Shown here piece after piece: positions 17,754-25,880 of a stretch of DNA of 64,000 nt. The notes under the pieces are model-generated. The model was not told the DNA's origin. It made no database searches and saw only the letters and a program-made list of their open reading frames with translations. This stretch comes from Paraburkholderia sp. IMGN_8. Its GTDB lineage: Bacteria; Pseudomonadota; Gammaproteobacteria; Burkholderiales; Burkholderiaceae. Numbering within the stretch: the first letter of the stretch is position 1; each line of letters opens with the position of its first letter. The stretch covers positions 3,720,001-3,784,000 of the forward strand of contig NZ_CP150901.1 of the NCBI RefSeq assembly GCF_038050405.1, written 5' to 3'. The position numbers and the translations under genes were made by a program.

Positions 17754-18211
17754 CGCAGTCCTCCCAGCGTGGGGTTGCGGACCACCATAACGGTGCGCAG
17801 GTCCGCCACGGGCGCCCCGTCGCTCCTTTTGACCCGTGTTTCCCAAACCAGAAAACCCAAGGCCCCCTCCCTCTTCTCGTAGAGGTCGACGATTCGCGGC
17901 TTAAAGCGTAGCGTGTCGCCAGCAAAGGCCAGCCGGTGGTAGGTGAAGTGCTGCTCGCCATGCAGGACGCGCGCGTATTCGATCCCGAGCCGTTCATAGA
18001 CCTCCATTGGATTAGGTGCCTCCATTTCCAGGCAAAACAGGAACGTCGGTGGAATGGGCAACGACGGGTGGCCGGCGGCACGCGCTGCTGTTTCGTCCGA
18101 ATAAACCAGATCGTCCTGACCGGTTGCAATAGCGAAGGCACGCAGGCGGCCACGCTCAACCTGCACACAGAACGGTTTCAACTCCGTGCCTATATATCGT
18201 GTGTCGAACAT
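17750..18211 (-). CDS. MaoC N-terminal (FAS1-like) dehydratase domain protein
   Basis: A protein of 153 residues of the type that pairs with a MaoC subunit, with motifs PPTFLFCLEM, EVYERLGIEYARVLHGEQHFTYHRLAFAGD split over its middle, and a C-terminal VMVVRNPTL strand. The ATG at 18211 is chosen for its nearby GAGGAG; ATGs at 18223 and 18262 are possible, the latter overlapping the synthetase gene. It follows acetoacetyl-CoA synthetase by 34 bases and overlaps the MaoC gene by four. It probably supplies the non-catalytic half of a heteromeric hot-dog dehydratase. Confidence 0.75.
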   Translation of the reverse strand: MFDTRYIGTELKPFCVQVERGRLRAFAIATGQDDLVYSDETAARAAGHPSLPIPPTFLFCLEMEAPNPMEVYERLGIEYARVLHGEQHFTYHRLAFAGDTLRFKPRIVDLYEKREGALGFLVWETRVKRSDGAPVADLRTVMVVRNPTLGGLR

Positions 18212-18245
18212 GGCTCCTCGCATCAAATGAATGCCAACATGATCG

Positions 18246-20246
18246 TCATCTCTCAAGACCATGGATGTCGAGCGTCTTAGCGTACTCGACAAAGAAGTCC
18301 AGGCTGCGCGGGTTCTGCATCGTGTCGGGGTTGGCGACCTTGGCCGCCTCCATGCCCAGCAGCAGCTTGCGCACCGGGACTTCCATCTTCTTGCCACTGA
18401 GGGTCCGGGGAATCTCTCTCACCTGGACAACCGCGTCCGGCACATGCCGGCCTGAGGCCTTGGTGCGGATTTGCTGCCTGATGCGTTCGCTCAGCGCCTC
18501 GTCCAGTTCGATTCCGGGCTGCAACACCACGAACAGAGGCATGAACGAAGGCCGCCCAAGGTACTCCAGATCGATCACAAGGCTGTCGCGCACTTCGTTC
18601 AACTCCTCGACGACGCGGTAGATTTCAGCCGTCCCGATCCGGATGCCGGAGCGGTTGATCGTGCTGTCGGAGCGGCCGTAAATGACTGAACTGCCGGAGG
18701 ATGTGAAACGTATCCAATCGCCTTGGCGCCACACCCCCGGGTACATTTCGAAATAGCTATCGCGGTAACGGCGCCCGTCGGGGTCGTTCCAGAAATACAG
18801 CGGCATGGAAGGCATTGGCTGGGTGATCACCAGTTCGCCCACCTCATCAACCACGGCTTGTCCCGCCTCATTGAACGCATAGGCCGCCACTCCCAACTCC
18901 GGACACTGGATTTCACCCGCGCGCACCGGCAGCGTGGGGGCACACGCGACGAAACAGGAAGCGATGTCGGTACCGCCACTGACTGAGGCGAGCCACACGT
19001 CGGGCTTCACGTCCCGGTAGATCCACTCGAACGCATCGACCGGCAACGGTGACCCGGTCGAGAGGATGGTGCGCAGCTTTTTGAGCGGTGCATAGTCTCG
19101 TGGCCGTAAGCCGTCTTTCTTGTTGCCTATGAGGACCGCTGCACCCGTGCCAAACACGGCCACCTCCTGCTCGTCCATGAAACGCCACAGCGCGTTTCCG
19201 TCGGGCCAGGACGGGTGTCCGTCATAGAGGACGATCGAGGCGCCGGTCACCAAGGCACCCACCAGCAGGTTCCAAACGGTCCACGCCGTGCTGCCCAGGA
19301 AAAGTAGGCGGTCACCCGGCCGGAGGTCGTTTTGCAGCCCCATTTCCTTGAGATGAGTCAGCAGGATGCCGCCGTGACCATGTACCATGGCCTTAGGCAA
19401 CCCCGTGGTTCCCGACGAGTACAGGATCCATAGGGGGTGATCAAAGGGAAGCCGCTCGTAACGGGGAGCGGCATCGTTGGCGATGACAGCATCCCAGCGA
19501 AAGCGGTCGCGCCAGCCGACCAGCCGTTCGCAGTCCAGCGGGCCGGCCACCTGCACCACATGCTCGACACTGGGCAATTCGGCCAATAACTCCTCGACCA
19601 CCTTGAGACGATCGTGTTGCTTGCCGTTGTAGCTATAGCTGTCAATGGCGAAGAGCACCTTGGCCTCGATCTGGCGCAGACGGTCCAGGACCACCGGTGC
19701 ACCCATGTCGGGTGCACAACTTGACCAGATGGCTCCGATGCTGGCACATGCCAGGAACGCGATCAAGGTTTCGGGTCGGTTCGGCATGTAGCTGGCTACT
19801 CGATCGCCGGGCTGGACACCCCAGTTTCGCAACGTGGCCGCGAGGGCAGAGGTCGATCGCTCCAGATCCGCCCATGATATGTGTTGGAGCGGCACGTCCT
19901 CGCTGCGCGCGATCACTGCGGGACGTTCCGGCGTGGCGTTGCGGAACACATGCTCGGCAAAGTTGAGCCGGACATTGGGGAACCATTCCGCTCCTGGCAT
20001 GGTGCGACGGCCTAGCGCCGGTTCTCGCACGCCGTCGGCGCGTATGTCGAAGAAGTCCCAGATCGATTGCCAGAAACCCTCCAGGTCATCGACGGACCAG
20101 CGCCACAGTTCGGCGTAGTCTCGAGCAACGATACCCTTTTCTTCCGAAAGCCAGCGCTGGTACTGCACCAGTCGGCTCGACTGAAGTTGTTCGGTGCCAG
20201 GGGTCCACAGGATTTGGGTGGTCTGGGGTATTGTGTCGTTTTGCAT
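18246..20246 (-). CDS. Acetoacetyl-CoA synthetase
   Basis: AMP-forming ligase of 666 residues converting acetoacetate, ATP and CoA to acetoacetyl-CoA. The long N-terminal segment typical of this family (ILWTPGTEQLQSSRLVQY) is present, as are LYSSGTTGLPKAMVHGHGG, SVSGGTDIASCFVACAP and a C-terminal GKKMEVPVRKLL. The ATG at 20246 gives a family-like start (MQNDTIPQTTQILWTPG). It is followed by the two MaoC genes. With the GntP permease upstream, it fits uptake and activation of acetoacetate or hydroxybutyrate, useful in a polyhydroxybutyrate-making organism. The family call is strong; the physiological link is inferred. Confidence 0.9.
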   Translation of the reverse strand: MQNDTIPQTTQILWTPGTEQLQSSRLVQYQRWLSEEKGIVARDYAELWRWSVDDLEGFWQSIWDFFDIRADGVREPALGRRTMPGAEWFPNVRLNFAEHVFRNATPERPAVIARSEDVPLQHISWADLERSTSALAATLRNWGVQPGDRVASYMPNRPETLIAFLACASIGAIWSSCAPDMGAPVVLDRLRQIEAKVLFAIDSYSYNGKQHDRLKVVEELLAELPSVEHVVQVAGPLDCERLVGWRDRFRWDAVIANDAAPRYERLPFDHPLWILYSSGTTGLPKAMVHGHGGILLTHLKEMGLQNDLRPGDRLLFLGSTAWTVWNLLVGALVTGASIVLYDGHPSWPDGNALWRFMDEQEVAVFGTGAAVLIGNKKDGLRPRDYAPLKKLRTILSTGSPLPVDAFEWIYRDVKPDVWLASVSGGTDIASCFVACAPTLPVRAGEIQCPELGVAAYAFNEAGQAVVDEVGELVITQPMPSMPLYFWNDPDGRRYRDSYFEMYPGVWRQGDWIRFTSSGSSVIYGRSDSTINRSGIRIGTAEIYRVVEELNEVRDSLVIDLEYLGRPSFMPLFVVLQPGIELDEALSERIRQQIRTKASGRHVPDAVVQVREIPRTLSGKKMEVPVRKLLLGMEAAKVANPDTMQNPRSLDFFVEYAKTLDIHGLER

Positions 20247-20304
20247 GGCAGGCTGGAATCCAAGTTGGAATTCAGTAGTAGAAATCTTCGAGGTGCCGTT
20301 CAGA

Positions 20305-20525
20305 TCAGAGCAATTCACGGGCACAATCAGAGTCGAAATGCAGCGGGTTGTAGTCCCCGGAGGCCCCGGCATATACGCCCACGGCATGACGCGCCATGGG
20401 ACCCACGATCAATCCTGGCAAGGCGTCACCCACCTGAACGTCATTAAAGCTTTCGACTTTCATTCCAGGCTCTCCTGCTTAGACTGGCGGACCACCATGA
20501 CAGCGTGCGAATCGACCGGCTACCG
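20305..20525 (-). pseudogene. Truncated second copy of the MaoC gene pair
   Basis: Between gntP and the synthetase gene lies a remnant that matches the downstream MaoC pair. It begins with a C-terminal scrap of the FAS1-like subunit (HAVMVVRQ, compare RTVMVVRN), ends in an ATGA overlap like the intact pair, and continues with 52 codons of a MaoC protein. That part starts at 20463 (MKVESFNDVQVGDALPGL) and reaches YAGASGDYNPLHFDSD before a premature TGA. The catalytic loop is present but the rest of the fold is gone, so it cannot be functional. It records duplication and deletion within this block. Confidence 0.75.
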
Positions 20526-20531
20526 TTCTCA

Positions 20532-21932
20532 TCAGACCAGACCTGTCGTGTAGTAGACGCCGATCACGAAGACCACCGCGAGCGTCTTGATCAAAGTCAC
20601 AGCGAAGATTTCGCGATACGATTGGCGGTGCGTCAGGCCGGTAACGGCCAGCAACGTGATCACGGCGCCGTTGTGCGGCAGCGTGTCCATGCCGCCGCTG
20701 GCCATCGAGACCAGACGGTGAAGCACTTCCATCGGTATCTGCGCAGCCTGTGCGTTCTTGATCAATAGATCCGATGTAGCGGCAAGCGCGATACTCATGC
20801 CGCCCGAAGCGGAACCCGTGATGCCGGCCAATGTGCTGACCGACACCGCAGCGTTCACAAGCGGGTTCGGAATCGTCTTGAGCGCATCGCCTATCACGAC
20901 GAAGCCGGGGAGCGCCGCGATCACCGCGCCGAAACCGTATTCCGATGCTGTATTCATCGCCGCCAGCAATGCGCCCGCCGCCGCCGTTTTCGTGCCTTCC
21001 GCGAAAGCGGCAGCCACGCGCCGAAATGCCGTAAAGATCACAAGCGCAATCCCAAGCATCAGCGCGGCCTCGACTGACCAGATTGCAGTCACGGTCTTGA
21101 TCGACGTCATCACTGGGACATGCACCCCGGGAAGAACTTGCGGCGCCACGGTGTACGACGCGCCATACCAGGCCGGAATCCACTTTGTGAACAGAAAGTT
21201 CGCGACGCCCACCAATACGAGCGGCATGATCGCGAGCAAAGGATTGGGCAGTGCATCGGCGGCGACGCGTTCCGGTTCGTTCACGAGCGAGTTGCCGTAG
21301 CCTTCGCCTTTCGCCATGACGCTTCGGCGGCGCCATTCGAGATAGGCCAGGCCAACCACGATCATGAAGATGGAACCGATCGTACCCAATGTGGGCGCGG
21401 CCCAACCGGTGGTCTTGAAGAAAGTGGCTGGAATGATGTTCTGAATCTGCGGCGTGCCGGGCAGCGAATCCATCGTGAACGAGAACGAGCCGAGCGCGAT
21501 CACGCCGGGCATCAGCCTTTTCGGAATGTTGCTCTGGCGATAGAGTTCAGCCGCGAACGGATAGACCGCGAACACGACGACAAACACCGAGACCCCGCCG
21601 TATGTAAGAAGCGCGCACACCACGACGATCACCACGTTTGCACGTGAGCGGCCGATATACCGAATCGCGGCGGCCACGATGGCCGCGGCGAAGCCCGACA
21701 TCTCGATCACCTTGCCGAACAAGGCTCCGAGCAGGAATACCGGGAAATAGAGTTTCACGAACCCCACCATCTTCTCCATGAAGATGCCAGAGAACACCGG
21801 GGCAACGGCTGCGGGCTCGGTCAGCAGCACGGCTGCCAGCGCGGCGATTGGCGCGAACAGAATTACGCTGTAGCCACGATACGCGGCCAACATCAGAAAC
21901 GCCAATGCAGCAAGAGCAATAAGCAAGGTCAT
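20532..21932 (-). CDS. GntP-family permease
   Basis: Proton symporter of 466 residues with about a dozen hydrophobic helices, in the inner membrane. Family features are LLTYGGVSVFVVVFAVYPFA, the SFTMDSLPGTPQIQN loop and SMASGGMDTLPHNGAVITLL near the C-terminus. The ATG at 21932 has a GGAG site ten bases upstream. GntP proteins import gluconate and related hydroxy acids, and members next to acetoacetyl-CoA synthetase are often thought to carry 3-hydroxybutyrate or acetoacetate, the likely substrate here. It is first in a minus-strand run with the synthetase and MaoC genes. Confidence 0.85.
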   Translation of the reverse strand: MTLLIALAALAFLMLAAYRGYSVILFAPIAALAAVLLTEPAAVAPVFSGIFMEKMVGFVKLYFPVFLLGALFGKVIEMSGFAAAIVAAAIRYIGRSRANVVIVVVCALLTYGGVSVFVVVFAVYPFAAELYRQSNIPKRLMPGVIALGSFSFTMDSLPGTPQIQNIIPATFFKTTGWAAPTLGTIGSIFMIVVGLAYLEWRRRSVMAKGEGYGNSLVNEPERVAADALPNPLLAIMPLVLVGVANFLFTKWIPAWYGASYTVAPQVLPGVHVPVMTSIKTVTAIWSVEAALMLGIALVIFTAFRRVAAAFAEGTKTAAAGALLAAMNTASEYGFGAVIAALPGFVVIGDALKTIPNPLVNAAVSVSTLAGITGSASGGMSIALAATSDLLIKNAQAAQIPMEVLHRLVSMASGGMDTLPHNGAVITLLAVTGLTHRQSYREIFAVTLIKTLAVVFVIGVYYTTGLV

Positions 21933-22181
21933 ACACGTCTCCACTCCTGACTATTTAAGAAACCTCGACCCCGCAACTCCTTTGACTTTCAGGTACCGTG
22001 CTTTCCCCAACTTTGGCCACATGCCAATCGATTGCCGTGTGAGAGCCCGTAGCCTGTCAATCCGCGACTACGTGAAAACTGCCTGAGCATTACCGCACGC
22101 TGCCAAGACGCATCCACCGATCCATCACGGAGCTATCCACGGCGTCCACATGTCGCGACACCACGCTGAGCAGGTCGAGGT

Positions 22182-22397
22182 CCATACGCGTCAATATATT
22201 TACCTATATTAGGTTGATCGCACAGCGAAAACAAGAACAACCTTATCGGGATAATCCCGCGGCATTGGCCAAATCAGACTCATTATCCGAATTTCAACCG
22301 CCAATCGACTGTTCCGCCCCCGTATCAATGCGCAATGATATTGCATAAATGGGAACCGGGAGACGGAAGGGCTGAAGACGCAGCAGTGGGCAGTTCT
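22182..22397 (+). pseudogene. Decayed duplicate of the badR operator and 5' coding region
   Basis: From about 22182 the DNA parallels the badR promoter and first half from about 16165. An operator-like segment comes first (CATACGCGTCAATATATTTAC), then a long identical tract CGAAAACAAGAACAACCTTAT, and further shared words ATCGACTGTTC, GTATCAATGCGCAA and a final GCAGCAGTGGGCAGTTCT. Small deletions and substitutions destroy the reading frame. Homology stops abruptly at 22397, where an IS6-type end begins. It is in the same orientation as badR, so intact badR and this relic form an imperfect direct repeat about 6 kb apart. Confidence 0.85.
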
Positions 22398-22400
22398 GTG

Positions 22401-23012
22401 GGTTCTGTTGCAGTAAGGCGGTCCGCAATGATGTGCGGAACGACACGAACGACTGAAAGCTCGGTGAGGGCGTTGAATCCGGCGGCGGCCCGAGTGCTCA
22501 AACGCCTGCATTATCCGCTCGACGCGAGCCTGAAGTGCGTGCGCTGGTACGTGGCCTATCCGCTGAGCCTGCGGTACCTCGAAGACATGATGGCTCAGCG
22601 CGGCGTTTCGGGCGATCACGCCCCGAAGGAAGTCGCCTTGGGGGATTCGACTGTGCACCGCCTGGCCATCAAGCTGCCGCCGGTGCGGGAGAAAGCGTTG
22701 CGGCGACGCAGGCGGTCGGTTGGCAAGAGTTGGCACATAGACGGGACGTACATCCGCGTCAAGGGCGAATGGCGGTAGCTTTACCGGGCCGTCGACAAGG
22801 ACGGCAACACCATTGACTTTCTGCTACGCGCCCATCGGGACAAGGCTGCAGTGCGGCGTTACTTTGAGAAATCGATCGCCCAGAATGACTCGCCCGAGAC
22901 GTTGACCATCGAAAAGAGTGGCGCCAATCTCGCTGCGTTCGAAGCAATCAATGCCGAACGTGAAGCGCGCATCAGGATCCACCAACCCAAATTTCCGATA
23001 CTTCCGCAATAC
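22401..23012 (+). mobile_element. Broken IS6-family insertion sequence
   Basis: The left end GGTTCTGTTGCAG resembles IS6/IS26-type termini. The transposase frame opens at 22428 with SVRALNPAAARVLKRLHYPL and CVRWYVAYPLSLRYLEDMM. It is broken by an in-frame TAG at 22776 (EWR-stop, where the family reads an uninterrupted W-K-Y-LYRAVDK). It then continues as LYRAVDKDGNTIDFLLRAHR and SGANLAAFEAINAERE, losing family similarity near 22985. The first catalytic region reads HIDGTYI (Asp kept, following Glu changed to Gly) and an extra APKEVALGD segment interrupts the middle. The C-terminal HRAIKR block and right inverted repeat are absent, so the element is dead. Confidence 0.85.
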
Positions 23013-23134
23013 CATCACAGCGTGATATATAGAGTCCGCTGCCCAGGTAACGCCGACAGGGCCACCGGCCAGATTTTTTTCCGCAAAAATCCGAATTGCG
23101 GAAATCGGTGTTCACTACATGAAAACCCGCAAAC

Positions 23135-23149
23135 CCAAGCCAGGCTTGG
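23135..23149 (-). terminator. Hairpin at the 3' end of the tRNA gene
   Basis: Perfect 7-bp stem CCAAGCC/GGCTTGG with a single-base loop, overlapping the tRNA CCA end on the minus strand and followed by GTTTGCGGGTTTTC. It could be a weak intrinsic terminator. It also lies where site-specific recombinases of islands usually cut. Confidence 0.35.
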
Positions 23150-23234
23150 TGGGCCGGGTGGGAGTCGAACCCACGGTGTCCTTTCGGAGGCGGATTATGA
23201 GTCCGCTGCCTGCAACCAGCACGGCGTCCGGCCC
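23147..23234 (-). tRNA. tRNA with CAU anticodon and long variable arm (probable Ile2 or Met)
   Basis: An 88-nt cloverleaf with encoded CCA. Acceptor GGGCCGG pairs fully with CCGGCCC, the discriminator is A, the 3-bp D stem is GCC/GGC, the anticodon stem is GCGGA/TCCGC around loop CTCATAA (anticodon at 23197-23199), and the T arm is GTGGG-TTCGACT-CCCAC. The variable region is 15 nt and forms its own hairpin (TCC-GAAA-GGA), as in class II tRNAs for Leu, Ser or Tyr, yet the anticodon is CAU. C4-G69 and C5-G68 with a CAU loop match features recognised by TilS, favouring Ile2; elongator Met cannot be excluded. Position 8 is A rather than U. Downstream of rpoD, where E. coli has ileX. Confidence 0.75.
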
Positions 23235-23253
23235 TGGGAAACTAAGACAACCA

Positions 23254-23283
23254 AGAAAAAGACCCGGTCTTGAAGTCCGGGCC
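23254..23283 (-). terminator. Intrinsic terminator between rpoD and the tRNA gene
   Basis: On the minus strand CCCGG pairs with CCGGG (inner CTT/AAG extension) and is followed by TCTTTTTC. It is a second terminator downstream of the rpoD one, and insulates the tRNA gene from rpoD transcription. Confidence 0.6.
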
Positions 23284-23312
23284 TAGTCACTGACAGGCCG
23301 ACATACTACACG

Positions 23313-23366
23313 AAAAAGGGGCTTCCATGACCGCTTCGCTCTCACGAAACAACCAGGAAGCCCCTA
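23313..23366 (-). terminator. rpoD terminator
   Basis: Stem GGGGCTTCC/GGAAGCCCC with a loop of about 29 bases, followed on the minus strand by TTTTTCG, 27 bases after the rpoD stop. This ends the macromolecular synthesis operon. Confidence 0.7.
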
Positions 23367-23392
23367 GATTTTCTACATCCCGCTTGCTTCGA

Positions 23393-25789
23393 TCAATTCC
23401 CTTCGAGGAACGACTTCAGCTTGTCCGAACGGCTCGGGTGACGCAGCTTGCGCAACGCCTTTGCTTCGATCTGACGGATCCGCTCACGCGTCACGTCGAA
23501 CTGCTTGCCGACTTCTTCGAGCGTGTGATCGGTGCTCATCTCGATACCGAAACGCATACGCAGCACCTTCGCTTCGCGCGGCGTCAGCGAGTCGAGCACG
23601 TCCTTCACGACATCGCGCATGCTGGCATGCAGCGCAGCGTCGGCCGGCGCGACCGTGTTCGTATCTTCGATGAAGTCGCCCAGATGCGAATCGTCGTCGT
23701 CACCGATCGGCGTTTCCATCGAGATCGGTTCCTTCGCGATCTTCATGATCTTGCGGATCTTGTCTTCCGGCATTTCCATCTTTTCAGCCAGCGTAGCCGG
23801 ATCCGGCTCGAGACCGGTTTCCTGCAGAATCTGACGCGAGATGCGGTTCATCTTGTTGATCGTTTCGATCATGTGAACCGGAATCCGGATCGTACGCGCC
23901 TGGTCCGCGATCGAACGCGTGATGGCCTGACGAATCCACCACGTTGCATACGTGGAGAACTTGTAGCCACGACGATATTCGAACTTGTCCACCGCCTTCA
24001 TCAGGCCGATATTGCCTTCCTGAATCAGGTCGAGGAACTGCAGACCGCGGTTCGTGTACTTCTTCGCAATCGAAATCACGAGACGCAAGTTCGCCTCGGT
24101 CATTTCGCGCTTCGCCTGACGCGCCTTCAGTTCGCCGGCCGCCATCTGACGGTTGGTTTCCTTCAGATCCTTCAGCGGCAACACAACGCGCGCCTGCAAG
24201 TCCAGCAGACGTTGCTGCTGCTCGCGAATCGCCGGAATGTTCCGCGTGAGGATCGCGCTATACGCATGACCTTCACCAACGATCTTGTCGGCCCACTCGA
24301 GATCCGTCTCGCTGCCCGGGAAACGCGCGATGAATTCCGCACGCGGCATGCCGCACTTGTCGACCACCGTATGCAGGATCTGACGCTCGACCTGACGCAC
24401 TTCGTCCACTTGCGCACGCAGCGTGTCGCACAGACGCTCGACAGTACGCGCGGTGAAGCGGATCGTCATCAGTTCGTTCTGGATCGTTTCCTGCGCCTTC
24501 AGGTAAGACTTCGACTTGTAGCCTTCCTTCTCGAACGCACGACGCATCTTGTCGAACCATTCGCTGATCGACGCGAATTTTTCGAGCGACGCACGCTTGA
24601 GCGCTTCCATCTGCGCTGCATTGGCCGTGGCTTGCGCCGTGCCGTCGTCCTCTTCCTCGTCGTCTGCGTCTTCTTCGACGTCTTCTTCTTCGCTCTCGAT
24701 CGCTTCCGCTTCCTGCACGGAAAAGCCATCCGCATCTTCCGCGTTGGCGTCGATCAGGCCGTCGACCAGTTCGTCGATGCGGATTTCCTCGTTCGCGACG
24801 CGCTCAGCCATGGCGAGAATGTCGGCAATCGTGGTCGGGCACGCGGAGATAGCCATCACCATGTGCTTGAGGCCGTCTTCGATCCGCTTGGCGATTTCGA
24901 TTTCGCCTTCGCGCGTGAGCAGCTCGACCGTACCCATTTCACGCATGTACATGCGGACCGGGTCGGTGGTGCGGCCGAATTCGGAATCGACGGTGGACAG
25001 CGCAACTTCCGCTTCCTCTTCGACTTCGTCGTCTGACGAAGCCGCCGGCGCGTTGTCGTTCAACAGCAGCGTTTCAGCGTCCGGCGCCTGCTCGTACACA
25101 GCCACGCCCATGTCGTTGAACGTGCTGATGATGCCTTCGATCGCCTCGGTCTCGGTGAAGTTGTCCGGGAGGTGGTCGTTGATTTCAGCGTACGTGAGGA
25201 AGCCGCGCTCCTTGCCGAGCTTGATCAGCGCGCGCAGTTTCGAGCGGCGCTCTTCAAGTTCCTCGACGGTGCCAGGCTGCGACGACGCGAACGCGTCTTT
25301 CAACAGCGCCTTTTCCTTTGCACGACGATCGCGAGCCTTGACCTTTTCAACCTTGCCAGGAACTGCAGCAGGGGTTTCTTCGCTCTGGGTTGCGTCGTCA
25401 TCGACGGGTACTTCGTTCAGCTTTTTCGTCATGGAGTTCGCCGTACCGGCTGTAGTCTCGACTCGCGGCTGGTGGACAACAGCCGGTTGAACCGTGGATA
25501 CTGGAGTCTCGCGCACTGCCGCATCGTCCTGCGCGGCAGCCGCTTCCCTTGCGCTTCTGGCACTCGGCCGTTTCGTGGCCGGTTGTACAGCTTTCGCCGC
25601 CCTGACCGGCTCCGCTCGCGCAGCGGAAGAGGTCGAAGATTTCTTCCCAACTGCAGGTGTGACGCTCGCGGCAGACGTTTTTCTGGCGGAAGAAGCTAAC
25701 TTGGCCTCGGTGACCTTTCTGGTCGGCTCTTTCGAGCTTGTGCCTGTCGCTTTTTTCCCGCCCGTAGTTCCGTCTGAAGTCTTTGCCAT
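23393..25789 (-). CDS. rpoD: RNA polymerase primary sigma factor RpoD (sigma-70)
   Basis: Housekeeping sigma factor of 798 residues, much longer than the 613 of E. coli. The first 119 or so residues are a Lys/Ala/Ser/Thr-rich, probably disordered basic extension before region 1.1 (about 150-230). Region 1.2 has [20 protein letters not shown]. An acidic non-conserved region includes [16 protein letters not shown]. Region 2 has [20 protein letters not shown]. Region 4 has [20 protein letters not shown] followed by the conserved tail KLKSFLEGN. The first ATG at 25789 was kept, though an in-frame Met at residue 120 would give a more conventional size. Last gene of the rpsU-yqeY-dnaG-rpoD run, 91 bases after dnaG. 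Confidence 0.97.
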   Translation of the reverse strand: MAKTSDGTTGGKKATGTSSKEPTRKVTEAKLASSARKTSAASVTPAVGKKSSTSSAARAEPVRAAKAVQPATKRPSARSAREAAAAQDDAAVRETPVSTVQPAVVHQPRVETTAGTANSMTKKLNEVPVDDDATQSEETPAAVPGKVEKVKARDRRAKEKALLKDAFASSQPGTVEELEERRSKLRALIKLGKERGFLTYAEINDHLPDNFTETEAIEGIISTFNDMGVAVYEQAPDAETLLLNDNAPAASSDDEVEEEAEVALSTVDSEFGRTTDPVRMYMREMGTVELLTREGEIEIAKRIEDGLKHMVMAISACPTTIADILAMAERVANEEIRIDELVDGLIDANAEDADGFSVQEAEAIESEEEDVEEDADDEEEDDGTAQATANAAQMEALKRASLEKFASISEWFDKMRRAFEKEGYKSKSYLKAQETIQNELMTIRFTARTVERLCDTLRAQVDEVRQVERQILHTVVDKCGMPRAEFIARFPGSETDLEWADKIVGEGHAYSAILTRNIPAIREQQQRLLDLQARVVLPLKDLKETNRQMAAGELKARQAKREMTEANLRLVISIAKKYTNRGLQFLDLIQEGNIGLMKAVDKFEYRRGYKFSTYATWWIRQAITRSIADQARTIRIPVHMIETINKMNRISRQILQETGLEPDPATLAEKMEMPEDKIRKIMKIAKEPISMETPIGDDDDSHLGDFIEDTNTVAPADAALHASMRDVVKDVLDSLTPREAKVLRMRFGIEMSTDHTLEEVGKQFDVTRERIRQIEAKALRKLRHPSRSDKLKSFLEGN

Positions 25790-25880
25790 CGCATCGCCTT
25801 TTCGCCTTTGCTAGGAAAACCTTTAAAAAACAAACCGCTGGAAACCTTTTATTATAGCACCTAGGTCCCGCCCTTCCCGC

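Noticed and set aside
23147..23234. Selenocysteine tRNA as explanation for the long variable arm
   Set aside because: The anticodon loop is CTCATAA (CAU), not UCA, and the acceptor/T arm lengths are 7+5, not the 8+5 of tRNA-Sec.
23327..25036. 569-codon plus-strand frame opposite rpoD
   Set aside because: Antisense shadow; Arg/His/Leu-rich translation without a family, while rpoD is unmistakable.
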